Shown here: one piece after another, positions 17,418-24,641 of the stretch | How positions within the stretch are numbered: position 1 is the stretch's first letter | How the letters are laid out: each line of letters begins with the position of its first letter | NCBI RefSeq assembly: GCF_001457455.1 | Contig: NZ_LN831026.1 | Location: forward strand, 2,399,667-2,463,666 | Direction of reading: 5' to 3' | DNA: 64,000 nucleotides | From: Corynebacterium diphtheriae | GTDB taxonomy: Bacteria; Actinomycetota; Actinomycetes; Mycobacteriales; Mycobacteriaceae | Translations under genes and position numbers: made by a program | The notes under the pieces: model-generated | Databases searched by the model: none | What the model saw: only the letters and a program-made list of their open reading frames with translations | What the model was told of the DNA's origin: nothing

Positions 17418-18059
17418 ATGGTTTTGGATACTCAATGGGCTTTGGCGTGGGTTCGCGGTTGTGCGCGGTTGGCTTCTGAGCACCGTGAGGAGCTGATTGA
17501 TTTGGATCGCGCGATTGGCGATGCTGATCATGGTGAAAACGTTGATCGCGGGTTTGCGGCGGTCGTCGCAAAGCTTGACGATCTGCCAGAAAGTGTCACC
17601 CCGGCGGATGTTTTGAGGGTGACCGCGCAGACGTTGATTTCTACTGTTGGCGGCGCGTCGGGCCCGTTGTTGGGCACAGCGTTTCTGCGTGCGTCTAAGG
17701 CGCTGACCGCGCCGACTATCGACGCCCCCACCGTCGCCGCTCTCATCGCCGCAGCCTTGGAGGGTATCCAGGCCCGCGGCAAGGCTAGCGAGGGGGAGAA
17801 AACGATGGTTGATGCGTGGGCACCGGCTGCGCATGCGGCTGCTACCGCCGCCGACGAGGGGGCAAGCCCTGCGGATGTGTTGGCGCGCGCTGCGGCTGCC
17901 GCGTCTCAGGGTGCGGCTGATACGGAGCCCATGGTAGCCACCAAGGGGCGCGCTTCTTACCTTGGGGAGCGTTCTGTTGGCCACCGCGATCCGGGCGCTA
18001 CGTCCTCTGCTTATTTCTTGCAGGCGGCTGCTGACGCCGCTTCCGAGGGGACTGCATGA
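17418..18059 (+). CDS. dhaL: Dihydroxyacetone kinase subunit DhaL
   Basis: ADP-binding subunit, 213 aa, that carries the tightly bound nucleotide used as a phosphate relay in the PTS-dependent kinase. The Mg-nucleotide motif GDADHGENVDRGF (about 34-46) and later GGASGPLLGTAFLRA, together with SEGEKTMVDAWAPA and KGRASYLGERSVGHRDPGA, are diagnostic. It begins 3 bases after dhaK and overlaps dhaM as ATGA. Third-base usage switches from G/T to C about 270 bases in. Confidence 0.93.
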   Translation: MVLDTQWALAWVRGCARLASEHREELIDLDRAIGDADHGENVDRGFAAVVAKLDDLPESVTPADVLRVTAQTLISTVGGASGPLLGTAFLRASKALTAPTIDAPTVAALIAAALEGIQARGKASEGEKTMVDAWAPAAHAAATAADEGASPADVLARAAAAASQGAADTEPMVATKGRASYLGERSVGHRDPGATSSAYFLQAAADAASEGTA

Positions 18060-18724
18060 GCGCTGTAGGTTTGGTTTTGGTTTCTCATTCCCAGAAGCTT
18101 GCCGAGGGGTTAGCGGATTTGGCTGCCCAGATGGCTGGAGATATTCGCATTGTGTCTGCGGGCGGGCTTGACGACGGCGGCATCGGCACCTCCTATGACC
18201 GTATCGAGGCCGCCGTGACGGAGGTTCGTAATGGCGGCGAGGGAGTTGTCATCCTTACCGATTTAGGTTCGGCGACGATGACGGTGGAGATGGTCGTGGA
18301 TATGGCCGATGATCCAGACGTGGTCTTTGTCGATGCTCCCTTTGTGGAGGCCGCTATCGCCGCGGCTGTAGCCGCACAGCAGGGTGATTCCACTGCCGAT
18401 GTGGCAGCAGCTGCCCGCGGGGCCATTGCCTCGTTTACCCAACCCGCGGTTCCTGCTAGCCCAGTGCCGGAAGGTGAGTATTCGCGGCAAGTCATAGTCG
18501 CCGACGCCTCTGGACTTCATGCTCGACCCGCAGCCGAAATTGCCACCATGGTGGCGGATGCCGACGACGATGTGACCATCAATGGCGCGGAAGCAGATTC
18601 TGCCCTCATGATCATGGGCCTAGGGATTGCCCACGGGGATACCGTGACAGTTGCCGGCAGCCATGCAGATAGCAAAGTTATCGACCGCATTGCGGATGCC
18701 ATAGCAGCCGGTTTGGATAAGTAA
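18056..18724 (+). CDS. dhaM: Phosphocarrier DhaM, EIIA-HPr fusion
   Basis: Passes phosphate from the PTS to DhaL-ADP. The N-terminal mannose-type EIIA fold (1-130) has the active His in LVLVSHSQKLAEG and the stretch VILTDLGSATMTVEM. After an Ala/Pro linker, residues about 143-222 form an HPr domain with the active site ASGLHARPAAEIA. Enterobacterial DhaM also has an EI-like domain; this two-domain form, 222 aa, lacks it and so depends on general Enzyme I. It is the last gene of dhaKLM and is followed by a strong terminator. Confidence 0.92.
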   Translation: MSAVGLVLVSHSQKLAEGLADLAAQMAGDIRIVSAGGLDDGGIGTSYDRIEAAVTEVRNGGEGVVILTDLGSATMTVEMVVDMADDPDVVFVDAPFVEAAIAAAVAAQQGDSTADVAAAARGAIASFTQPAVPASPVPEGEYSRQVIVADASGLHARPAAEIATMVADADDDVTINGAEADSALMIMGLGIAHGDTVTVAGSHADSKVIDRIADAIAAGLDK

Positions 18725-18740
18725 CTCAAAGGGGCATGTA

Positions 18741-18777
18741 CCCCGCCTCGCTAGCGTGTGCCAGCGAGGCGGGGTTT
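18741..18777 (+). terminator. Terminator of dhaKLM
   Basis: CCCCGCCTCGCT (18741-18752) and AGCGAGGCGGGG (18763-18774) form a perfect 12-base stem followed by TTT. It immediately precedes a parS-like palindrome. Confidence 0.9.
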
Positions 18778-18782
18778 CACAA

Positions 18783-18798
18783 TGTTTCACATGAAACA
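18783..18798. other. parS: parS-like site, one central mismatch
   Basis: TGTTTCACATGAAACA differs from the ParB-binding consensus TGTTTCACGTGAAACA at one central base. The palindrome extends outward (18778-18803) with 12 matching bases in each arm. It is the parS candidate farthest from oriC in this window, about 45 kb away. Confidence 0.6.
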
Positions 18799-18909
18799 TT
18801 GTGAAAATGATGTGGGAGTCATGGGCAGATTCGTGGGCAGATTAGGGTTTCCAGAAACTATTTGGCACAAAAACTGCAAAATATGGTCCGAAAATGATAT
18901 TTTGGCCAA

Positions 18910-20229
18910 ATGTTACTCACGTTGTCGATCTGCAATTTTCGATCTTTTGGAACTGAAGCGACCCTAGATCTTCAACGCAGGGGATTTCGTACTCAACACC
19001 CACGCAAAGACGAAACATGGCAAGAAAATACGTGGCACAGGGCCGCTATTTTCGGGGCAAATGCGGCAGGAAAATCTAATGTCTTACGCGCGCTTGGGCA
19101 ACTCAAACTAGCAATCACACACTCTCTTACCAACGAGCATTGGGTAAGAGAACTGCGAGATCCACACTCACTATGCACCGACGAGCCAACCTCTTTTGAG
19201 GTTGAATACGTTTTCGATGATGTTCGCTACCGGTGGGGTCTAACACTTAACCACAGTGGCGTTGTCGAAGAGTCCCTTGAAGCGAATCTATCTTCTCGTT
19301 GGCGTCGGATATTTGAACGCACCGGTAATTCACTGATCTTCGGCTCCAATACTGGTATCTCACACGCAGCAAAAGAAAATATCGAACGATTTATGCGGCC
19401 ATGGGCTCTTGTTTTCTCAGCTTGGAACACTGTGAAGACACCAGGCCCATTTGCCGGTGCGCTTCAATGGTGGCAAACGCTGCTTCCTGTGATTATGTCC
19501 AATGAAGCAGATCATCACAATCGCCATCAATGGCTAGTTCAGCTTGCGCAAAAAGACCCAACATGGCTGAGCGTATTGCAAAATGTAGTTGCCGTTGCAG
19601 ATGTGGGAATTAATAAGATCGGCATCGAGGAACAAGCACCGGATCTTGTAAAACAGATTGAACTGACAATTCAGCCCGATGGACAAGCAGAGATAACCGA
19701 TCAATTCGATTCCGATGAGATCACGGAGTATCTCCGCTACCTCATGTTTGAGCATAGCGACGGTATTCACACTTTTTCCCTGCCAGAAACTCAAGAATCC
19801 CAGGGCACCAAAGCGTGGATGGATCTAGCAATTCCCGCACTGTTTGCACTATCCGTTGGCGGAGTATTATCCATCGACGAGATCGACGGTTCCTTACATC
19901 CACTTTTGGTCCGAGAACTCGTCTCATATTTCGATAACTCCGAGCTCAACCCACTAGGAGCACAGCTCCTGTTTAGCACGCACGACCTTACGCTTCTAGG
20001 GAAATACCCAGCAGAGTCCCTTCATCGTGGAGAAGTTTGGCTAGTAGAAAAAGAGCGATCTTATTCCGAACTTATCGCCTTGGATGAGTTCCCAATCCGC
20101 GATGCCCACAATATCGAAAAGCGATATCTTCAAGGAACGTATGGCGCTGTGCCCATATCTAACACAACCGAGTTACTTCATACTCTCGAAGTATTACGAG
20201 AAAAATACACTAAAATGAAGCAACAGTAA
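18910..20229 (+). CDS. AAA family ATPase, RloA/AbiL-like (AAA_15), probable defence ATPase
   Basis: 439-residue ABC-class ATPase without membrane segments. Motifs: Walker A GANAAGKS at 49-56, a signature-like ESQGTK at 296-301, Walker B VLSIDEID at 319-326, and H-loop FSTHD at 355-359. After this comes KRYLQGTYGAVP, a C-terminal pattern typical of AAA_15 ATPases that partner RloB or Toprim-type effectors. The ATG at 18910 lacks a Shine-Dalgarno but has TATTTT six bases before it, so the message may be leaderless. Base composition is visibly more AT-rich than its neighbours, suggesting transfer. The expected effector gene downstream is reduced to an 18-codon fragment. It may be a remnant abortive-infection system; other roles are possible. 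Confidence 0.75.
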   Translation: MLLTLSICNFRSFGTEATLDLQRRGFRTQHPRKDETWQENTWHRAAIFGANAAGKSNVLRALGQLKLAITHSLTNEHWVRELRDPHSLCTDEPTSFEVEYVFDDVRYRWGLTLNHSGVVEESLEANLSSRWRRIFERTGNSLIFGSNTGISHAAKENIERFMRPWALVFSAWNTVKTPGPFAGALQWWQTLLPVIMSNEADHHNRHQWLVQLAQKDPTWLSVLQNVVAVADVGINKIGIEEQAPDLVKQIELTIQPDGQAEITDQFDSDEITEYLRYLMFEHSDGIHTFSLPETQESQGTKAWMDLAIPALFALSVGGVLSIDEIDGSLHPLLVRELVSYFDNSELNPLGAQLLFSTHDLTLLGKYPAESLHRGEVWLVEKERSYSELIALDEFPIRDAHNIEKRYLQGTYGAVPISNTTELLHTLEVLREKYTKMKQQ

Positions 20230-20251
20230 CAACTACATCGAGGGGGATCCG

Positions 20252-20308
20252 ATGAGCAGGAATCGATCGTCAAGCCCTAAGAAAAATCACCAACATTGTG
20301 CTCAGTAA
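20252..20308 (+). pseudogene. 18-codon truncated frame, possible remnant of an RloB-like partner
   Basis: Follows the ATPase by 22 bases with a GAGGGGG ribosome-binding site and ATG, then reads MSRNRSSSPKKNHQHCAQ and stops. A short, basic, Arg/Lys-rich start right behind an AAA_15 ATPase is what RloB-like proteins show. No coding sequence continues in any frame before the repeat copy at 20448. Sequence 20309-20447 has no recognisable feature. The interpretation as a decapitated partner gene is inference. Confidence 0.35.
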
Positions 20309-20447
20309 TAACCAGCAGAACGCTCCCTCAATAAGGCAAGTACATTACCCCAACACCAAGCCATCCATTACCATTGCATACAATCAAATCACCCCCACCT
20401 AAGCCAATAAAAATCCCGCCCCCAGAAGCTATGCCACAGGACTTCGG

Positions 20448-20750
20448 GTGCTGCGGGTACTGCTGCTGGGGTTCCGGCCTAGGGTTTGACCCGTACATAC
20501 CCGAAGGTCTTGCCACCGAAGGGCGCTCCGGTTCCACCGAGCCACTAAACGGGGGTATTTCGAAGGATTTTTCTCGGTACTTCACACCAAATCGCTTCCA
20601 AACCGGCCGTTTGAGCAGATTTGGTGTGAAGTGCCGTCTTTTCGGGGGTGAGCGGGGGTGGCGCGCCCACCAACGCCAGCCAATCCCACCAACGCCAGCC
20701 AAGGCCAGCCAAGCCATGGTTGTGGAAAACGTCCTACTCCGCGTAGTGCC
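20448..20750. repeat. Dispersed repeat, long copy C, with duplicated ulaA tail
   Basis: Repeats about 290 bases of 16044-16330. It includes a duplicate of the last 100 or so ulaA bases (from GGTGCTGC; now with a TAG) plus the core hairpin, with arms at 20576-20593 and 20618-20635, and the flank GGGGGTGAGCGGGGGTGGCG. The CCAACGCCAGCCA unit near 20670-20710 is expanded relative to copy B. There is no gene in 20309-20819. Confidence 0.85.
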
Positions 20751-20819
20751 ACGCCCTAACTCCCGGCGAACTAATCAATACACTCTAAAACCGGAAGAGC
20801 CATTAAGATAAGGTCGGAC

Positions 20820-22040
20820 CTAGCGGTAGGTGTACTGCCCCTTGCTTACGTTTGCCCAGGCAACGGGGAGCTGCTGGCGGTAGTATGGCCATGAGTGAAC
20901 ACCGCCATCGTGGTAGTCGAAGGTGATGCGGGAAGGATCGGCAATCTTTTCGCGTACGGAGGCTTCGAGTTCTTGGGTGCAGCGGTAGGACATTTTTTCC
21001 AACACAATGTTGCCAAAGAGGGTGAATGGACCGTCTTCTTTTGGCCCGTTCACATCGGATGGGGTGGCAACGCCGTTGGCTACATAGATATAGGTATCCA
21101 TGGAGGCGATACCGGAGGGGTTGGCTACTACGTCGTTACGGCGACGCTGTTCGGTGATGTCGCGTCCCCACATGAGGTCTGGGTTGCCGCCTATCACGCG
21201 GGCTGCGAGGTTGAACAGTTCGCGTCCACTGGTGTTCACGGGGGAGTAGCAGCCGGAAACTCCGAAGGTGCCCACAAATTTTTCTGGATAGAGGTTTGCT
21301 AGGCGCACGGCAGCGGAGCCGCCCATGGAGAGTCCACCGATATAGGATTTTCCATTGTACGCAATCTTTGTCTCAGGCTGTACTAGCACACCGGGCAGTT
21401 CCTTAATAAGGAATGTTTCCCACTTGGCGCGGCCGAGGTATGGGTCGGTTTCGTTCCAGTCGGTGTAGTTGGTGCCACCGGCCTCGGTTGGCATGATCAC
21501 GGTGACGTGTTCGTTGGCCATTGCTCCTTGTACGTCGCCCTTGCGCAACCATCCGGACTGGGATGGGGCGGTGACGCCGTCGAGAAGGTACAGCATGGGC
21601 GCTGGGGTGGTGCGGTCTTTGGGGTGCTGCACTTGCACCTGCACGATGCGTCGCATGGCGGGCGATTCGATGAAGAGGCGGTCGACGTCGAAACGCTCGT
21701 CTTTTTCTACTTTGACGAGGCGTGGTGCGGCAAAGTCGCGCTCTGCTTCGATGGGGTAGGGGGTTGGGGATCCCCACATGTTCCAGAGTGGGAACTGTGC
21801 CCATGGGGAGTACATGTGCATTCCGCGGTAGAAGGAGTTGATGTCTTCACCTAGGTGTGGGTTTTTTGACCACTCTGCAAGCAAAGAGTTAGCCCCGTAG
21901 TTAAGGGCGGACGAACCAGCCTCGATGGGGTTTGAGGACTGGGCGTTGGCAGAAGGTGCGGCCACTCCGGCGAGCGCGATGACTGCAGTGGCTGTGGCAC
22001 AGGCACGACGCACGCTGGAAGAAATAGAGGGGAATCGCAT
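20820..22040 (-). CDS. Secreted mycolyltransferase (antigen 85 / Cmt family)
   Basis: Transfers mycolic acids to trehalose or arabinogalactan in the corynebacterial outer envelope. 406 residues. The signal peptide is at 1-33 (RRACATATAVIALAGVAAPSANA). It has an esterase D/alpha-beta hydrolase fold with the Ser nucleophile in YIGGLSMGGSAAVRLA, Asp/Glu in the following region, and His in FDYHDGGVHSWPYYRQQL. ELPGVLV and WNETDPYLGRAKWETFL are conserved in this family. It is monocistronic, starting at the ATG at 22040. Which paralogue (cmtA, B or C) cannot be told from one copy. Confidence 0.9.
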   Translation of the reverse strand: MRFPSISSSVRRACATATAVIALAGVAAPSANAQSSNPIEAGSSALNYGANSLLAEWSKNPHLGEDINSFYRGMHMYSPWAQFPLWNMWGSPTPYPIEAERDFAAPRLVKVEKDERFDVDRLFIESPAMRRIVQVQVQHPKDRTTPAPMLYLLDGVTAPSQSGWLRKGDVQGAMANEHVTVIMPTEAGGTNYTDWNETDPYLGRAKWETFLIKELPGVLVQPETKIAYNGKSYIGGLSMGGSAAVRLANLYPEKFVGTFGVSGCYSPVNTSGRELFNLAARVIGGNPDLMWGRDITEQRRRNDVVANPSGIASMDTYIYVANGVATPSDVNGPKEDGPFTLFGNIVLEKMSYRCTQELEASVREKIADPSRITFDYHDGGVHSWPYYRQQLPVAWANVSKGQYTYR

Positions 22041-22076
22041 GCAAAGAATCCTAATGGGTTAGGTAGCAAAACCGTA

Positions 22077-23072
22077 ATGTTTCACGTGAAACTCACACTG
22101 ACCACTATGTTGGACACCATGAATAGCTCAGCACATCGCCCCGTAGTTGTTGCCGACGTTGATACCGGCATTGACGACGCCCTCGCCATCACATACCTCG
22201 GCTACCTGCACCGACGCGGACTCATCGAGCTACGCATTACCACCTCGGCCGGCAACTGCACCGCCGAGCAAGCCGCAGCCAACTCAGCAGAGATCATGAA
22301 CTCGCTCACACTCAGCGACGTACCGATCACACCCGGCGCGCCGAAACCACGCGCACTGCCGCTAACCACCACCCCAGAAACCCACGGCCCCACGGGTTTG
22401 GGTTATCACACCACCCGCGCGACCATACCGCAGCTTAGCAACGCAGCGGCCGCCGTCGATCTGTGGAAAGGTGCTGATTATCTCCTCGTAGCGGGCCCTG
22501 CCACCAACGTCGCGTGGGCAGCAGAAAACGCCCCTGAGGTTCTCAACGCCATCCCGCACGTGACCTTTATGACGGGCGCTTTCCATTACCCGGGCAACAC
22601 CACACCCACCGCCGAGTGGAATGCGTGGGTTGATCCGCATGCTCTCAAAGAAGCGCTCGCGCATTACCGCGGCCACGCTGTCCGGCCCACGATATGTCCA
22701 CTCAACGTTACGGAGTCCGTGCTCCTTACCCCACAACGCCTTAAGCAATGGTGCCAGCGCAGCCAGGAACCAGTCCTTCCGATACTTAGCGACGCCCTCC
22801 GCTTCTACTTCGAATTCCATGAATCGGTCGGGGTGGGGTACATGGCCCAAATCCATGATCTCGCCGCTGCGATGGTGCTCCTCAACCGCGTCCCACACAC
22901 CACCCGCCCAGGGTTTGTGGATGTGGAAGCAGACGCGGAACTGACCCGCGGCACCACCGTGGTGGATTGGGACAGTAACTATGGCGATCATCCTGCCAAC
23001 GCTCAGATTCTCACAGCCCTCCAATCGGAGGATGTGTTCGCAGAGTTCGAACGGGTTGTATTAGAGTACTAA
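22077..23072 (+). CDS. Nucleoside hydrolase (inosine-uridine preferring family)
   Basis: Hydrolyses ribonucleosides to base and ribose. The N-terminal Asp-rich calcium/ribose motif is VVVADVDTGIDDALAITYL (the DTDxGxDDA pattern), followed later by LLVAGPATNVAWAAE and the FMTGAFHYPGN and AEWNAWVDPHALKEAL regions. Length is 331 aa from the ATG at 22077, which lies inside parS; ATGs at 22107 and 22119 are equally possible, and the latter (MNSSAHRPVVV) fits family N-termini best. No clear ribosome-binding site distinguishes them. It lies just upstream of an ECF transporter on the same strand, suggesting nucleoside or base salvage. Confidence 0.85.
   Translation: MFHVKLTLTTMLDTMNSSAHRPVVVADVDTGIDDALAITYLGYLHRRGLIELRITTSAGNCTAEQAAANSAEIMNSLTLSDVPITPGAPKPRALPLTTTPETHGPTGLGYHTTRATIPQLSNAAAAVDLWKGADYLLVAGPATNVAWAAENAPEVLNAIPHVTFMTGAFHYPGNTTPTAEWNAWVDPHALKEALAHYRGHAVRPTICPLNVTESVLLTPQRLKQWCQRSQEPVLPILSDALRFYFEFHESVGVGYMAQIHDLAAAMVLLNRVPHTTRPGFVDVEADAELTRGTTVVDWDSNYGDHPANAQILTALQSEDVFAEFERVVLEY
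22078..22093. other. parS: parS site
   Basis: TGTTTCACGTGAAACT, 15 of 16 bases of the ParB-binding palindrome. It overlaps the upstream-most possible start of the nucleoside hydrolase gene, where it reads MFHVK. Confidence 0.85.
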
Positions 23073-23108
23073 CTGCTTTTGCGCAGCACTGCTCCGAGGT
23101 GACATAGG

Positions 23109-23157
23109 AGGAGTGTCCTTTTTGCAGCGCTTTGCTTTGTACCCCTTCGACACTCCT
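23109..23157 (+). promoter_or_regulatory. Inverted repeat in the leader of the ECF transporter operon
   Basis: AGGAGTGTC (23109-23117) and GACACTCCT (23149-23157) are perfect 9-base arms enclosing 31 bases. The ribosome-binding AGGA (23158-23161) directly abuts the right arm, so a stem could limit initiation at 23168. No TPP or other known riboswitch consensus is visible. Confidence 0.4.
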
Positions 23158-23167
23158 AGGAATACCT

Positions 23168-23926
23168 ATGCATTTGTCACGTAACAACATCATTATCGGT
23201 TGTGCCGTTGCCATCATCGCAGCCACTTGGCTCACCCTCGTGGTGTGGCAACCGCAAGATTCCCAATGGAACCAACTCGCAGATTCTCGCAGCTCCACCA
23301 TTGCACTCGTGGGCTTCTGCGTACCGGCGTTAATGCTTTTGTCTGTTACCCTCCCTAAACTTCCCGTGCGTACCTTGGCTCTCATGCCGGTTGCGTTGGC
23401 ACTTAACATCATCTTGGGTCAGGTAGTGGGTACCATGGGCTTGCCTCTGCCGCTTTATATTGACTCCCTGGGCACCGTATTGGTGGGTGCGCTGGCAGGG
23501 CCTGCCGCGGGTGTGACCACGGGCGTTTTGTCCGCACTGATCTGGGGAACGTTCAACCCCACCGTCGTTCCTTTTGCTGCCGCTTATGCTTTCGTGGGCT
23601 TTGCAGCCGGATTTTTGGGCAAGAACTGGACTAAGAGCTGGTGGCGCATTGGTGCATCCGCTGCGGTGATTGGCTTTATTACGGCATTGCTCTCGGCACC
23701 GATAGCTTCCTTCATTTTCGGAGGTACTGCGGGTACTGGCACGGGCTTGTTGGTGTCTTTCTACCGTTCCTTGGGTGCGGATCCATTGTTTGCGGTGTTC
23801 TTGCAGTCGTGGACATCCGATCCTTTGGATAAGGTGATTGTGTTTACGGTCATTTGGATTGTGTACCGCTCCTTACCGGAGCGTACTCGCCGCACATTTT
23901 CCCCCGACTACAAGGTTGCTGATTAG
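23168..23926 (+). CDS. ECF transporter substrate-binding (S) component
   Basis: Integral membrane vitamin/base-binding subunit, 252 aa, starting at the ATG at 23168 (MHLSRNNIIIGC). Six or seven hydrophobic segments are present. The stretch GTMGLPLPLYIDSLGTVLVGALAGPAAGVTTG is the hallmark of the S-component fold. Genes for the T and fused A-A components follow with gaps of 5 and 17 bases, so this is a dedicated (group I) ECF transporter. The substrate is unknown; the neighbouring nucleoside hydrolase makes a nucleobase, nucleoside or pyrimidine plausible. No riboswitch was found that would point to thiamine or cobalamin. Confidence 0.82.
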   Translation: MHLSRNNIIIGCAVAIIAATWLTLVVWQPQDSQWNQLADSRSSTIALVGFCVPALMLLSVTLPKLPVRTLALMPVALALNIILGQVVGTMGLPLPLYIDSLGTVLVGALAGPAAGVTTGVLSALIWGTFNPTVVPFAAAYAFVGFAAGFLGKNWTKSWWRIGASAAVIGFITALLSAPIASFIFGGTAGTGTGLLVSFYRSLGADPLFAVFLQSWTSDPLDKVIVFTVIWIVYRSLPERTRRTFSPDYKVAD

Positions 23927-23931
23927 TTTTT

Positions 23932-24624
23932 ATGGCTGCACGTCTTAATCCGGTCACTCTCTTTGTGATATCCGCCTGCGCGGTCGTGACCGTGTTGGTG
24001 GCTAATCGCCTAGAGGTATCGGTGGGCGCGTGGCTGTGCGCGGGTGTGCTCGCGGCGGTGGGGGCGTCGATACGCCGCGTTTTTCTCACCACTACGCTGC
24101 TGTCCGTGCCGGTGTTTGCGGGCCTGATGGTGATGTACGCCCCGTTTGGCGAGGTGCCCGGTTGGTGGATTTTTACTATCGACGGCACCCACACTGCACT
24201 TCTGCTCGGCATGCGCCTGCTGGGGGCAACCGCCGCCGCTTTGTGTGTGGGCAGCACTATTAATACTGATGAGTTGATGCGTGCCGTGCAGCCACGTGTC
24301 AACCCAAAGTTGTTGTATGTTATCGCCTCCACGCTGCGGTTGTACCCGCTGGCTAAGGCTCGGCTGGAGATTATCCGCCAAACGCACATCACGCGTGGAA
24401 TCGATGTGCACAGTATTCGTGGCCGCTGGGGTTTGGTACTGCCACTCGTCGTGGGGCTGGTAGACAATGCGGCGCAACGCGCACGTCCCCTGCAGCGCAC
24501 TGGCATTGGTCACCCGGGGCCACGTACGGTCTTGCGTCCGGTGCCGGTGATGACCCACGATGTGATTATTCAAGTACTTGCTGTGTGTGCCACGATCGCG
24601 GTGTGCATCTGGTCGATTTTTTAA
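23932..24624 (+). CDS. ECF transporter transmembrane coupling (T) component
   Basis: 230-residue EcfT-type membrane protein that links the ATPase to the S component. Four or five hydrophobic segments are present. The cytoplasmic coupling region has two Ala/Arg-type motifs: STLRLYPLAKARLEIIRQTHITRGID, and VDNAAQRARPLQRTG near the C-terminus, matching the paired A-R-G motifs of EcfT. The ATG at 23932 is 5 bases after the S-component stop; the ribosome-binding site is weak, so translation is probably coupled. Confidence 0.85.
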   Translation: MAARLNPVTLFVISACAVVTVLVANRLEVSVGAWLCAGVLAAVGASIRRVFLTTTLLSVPVFAGLMVMYAPFGEVPGWWIFTIDGTHTALLLGMRLLGATAAALCVGSTINTDELMRAVQPRVNPKLLYVIASTLRLYPLAKARLEIIRQTHITRGIDVHSIRGRWGLVLPLVVGLVDNAAQRARPLQRTGIGHPGPRTVLRPVPVMTHDVIIQVLAVCATIAVCIWSIF

Positions 24625-24641
24625 CAGAGGAGGAGCGTTGT

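Noticed and set aside
16395..17984. Long leftward open frame (529 codons) opposite dhaK and dhaL
   Set aside because: It mirrors two well-supported enzymes, has low-complexity Arg/His-rich translation and no ribosome-binding site.
23073..23167. TPP or other known riboswitch before the ECF transporter
   Set aside because: Looked for TPP and cobalamin core motifs; none present. Only an unassigned inverted repeat is left.
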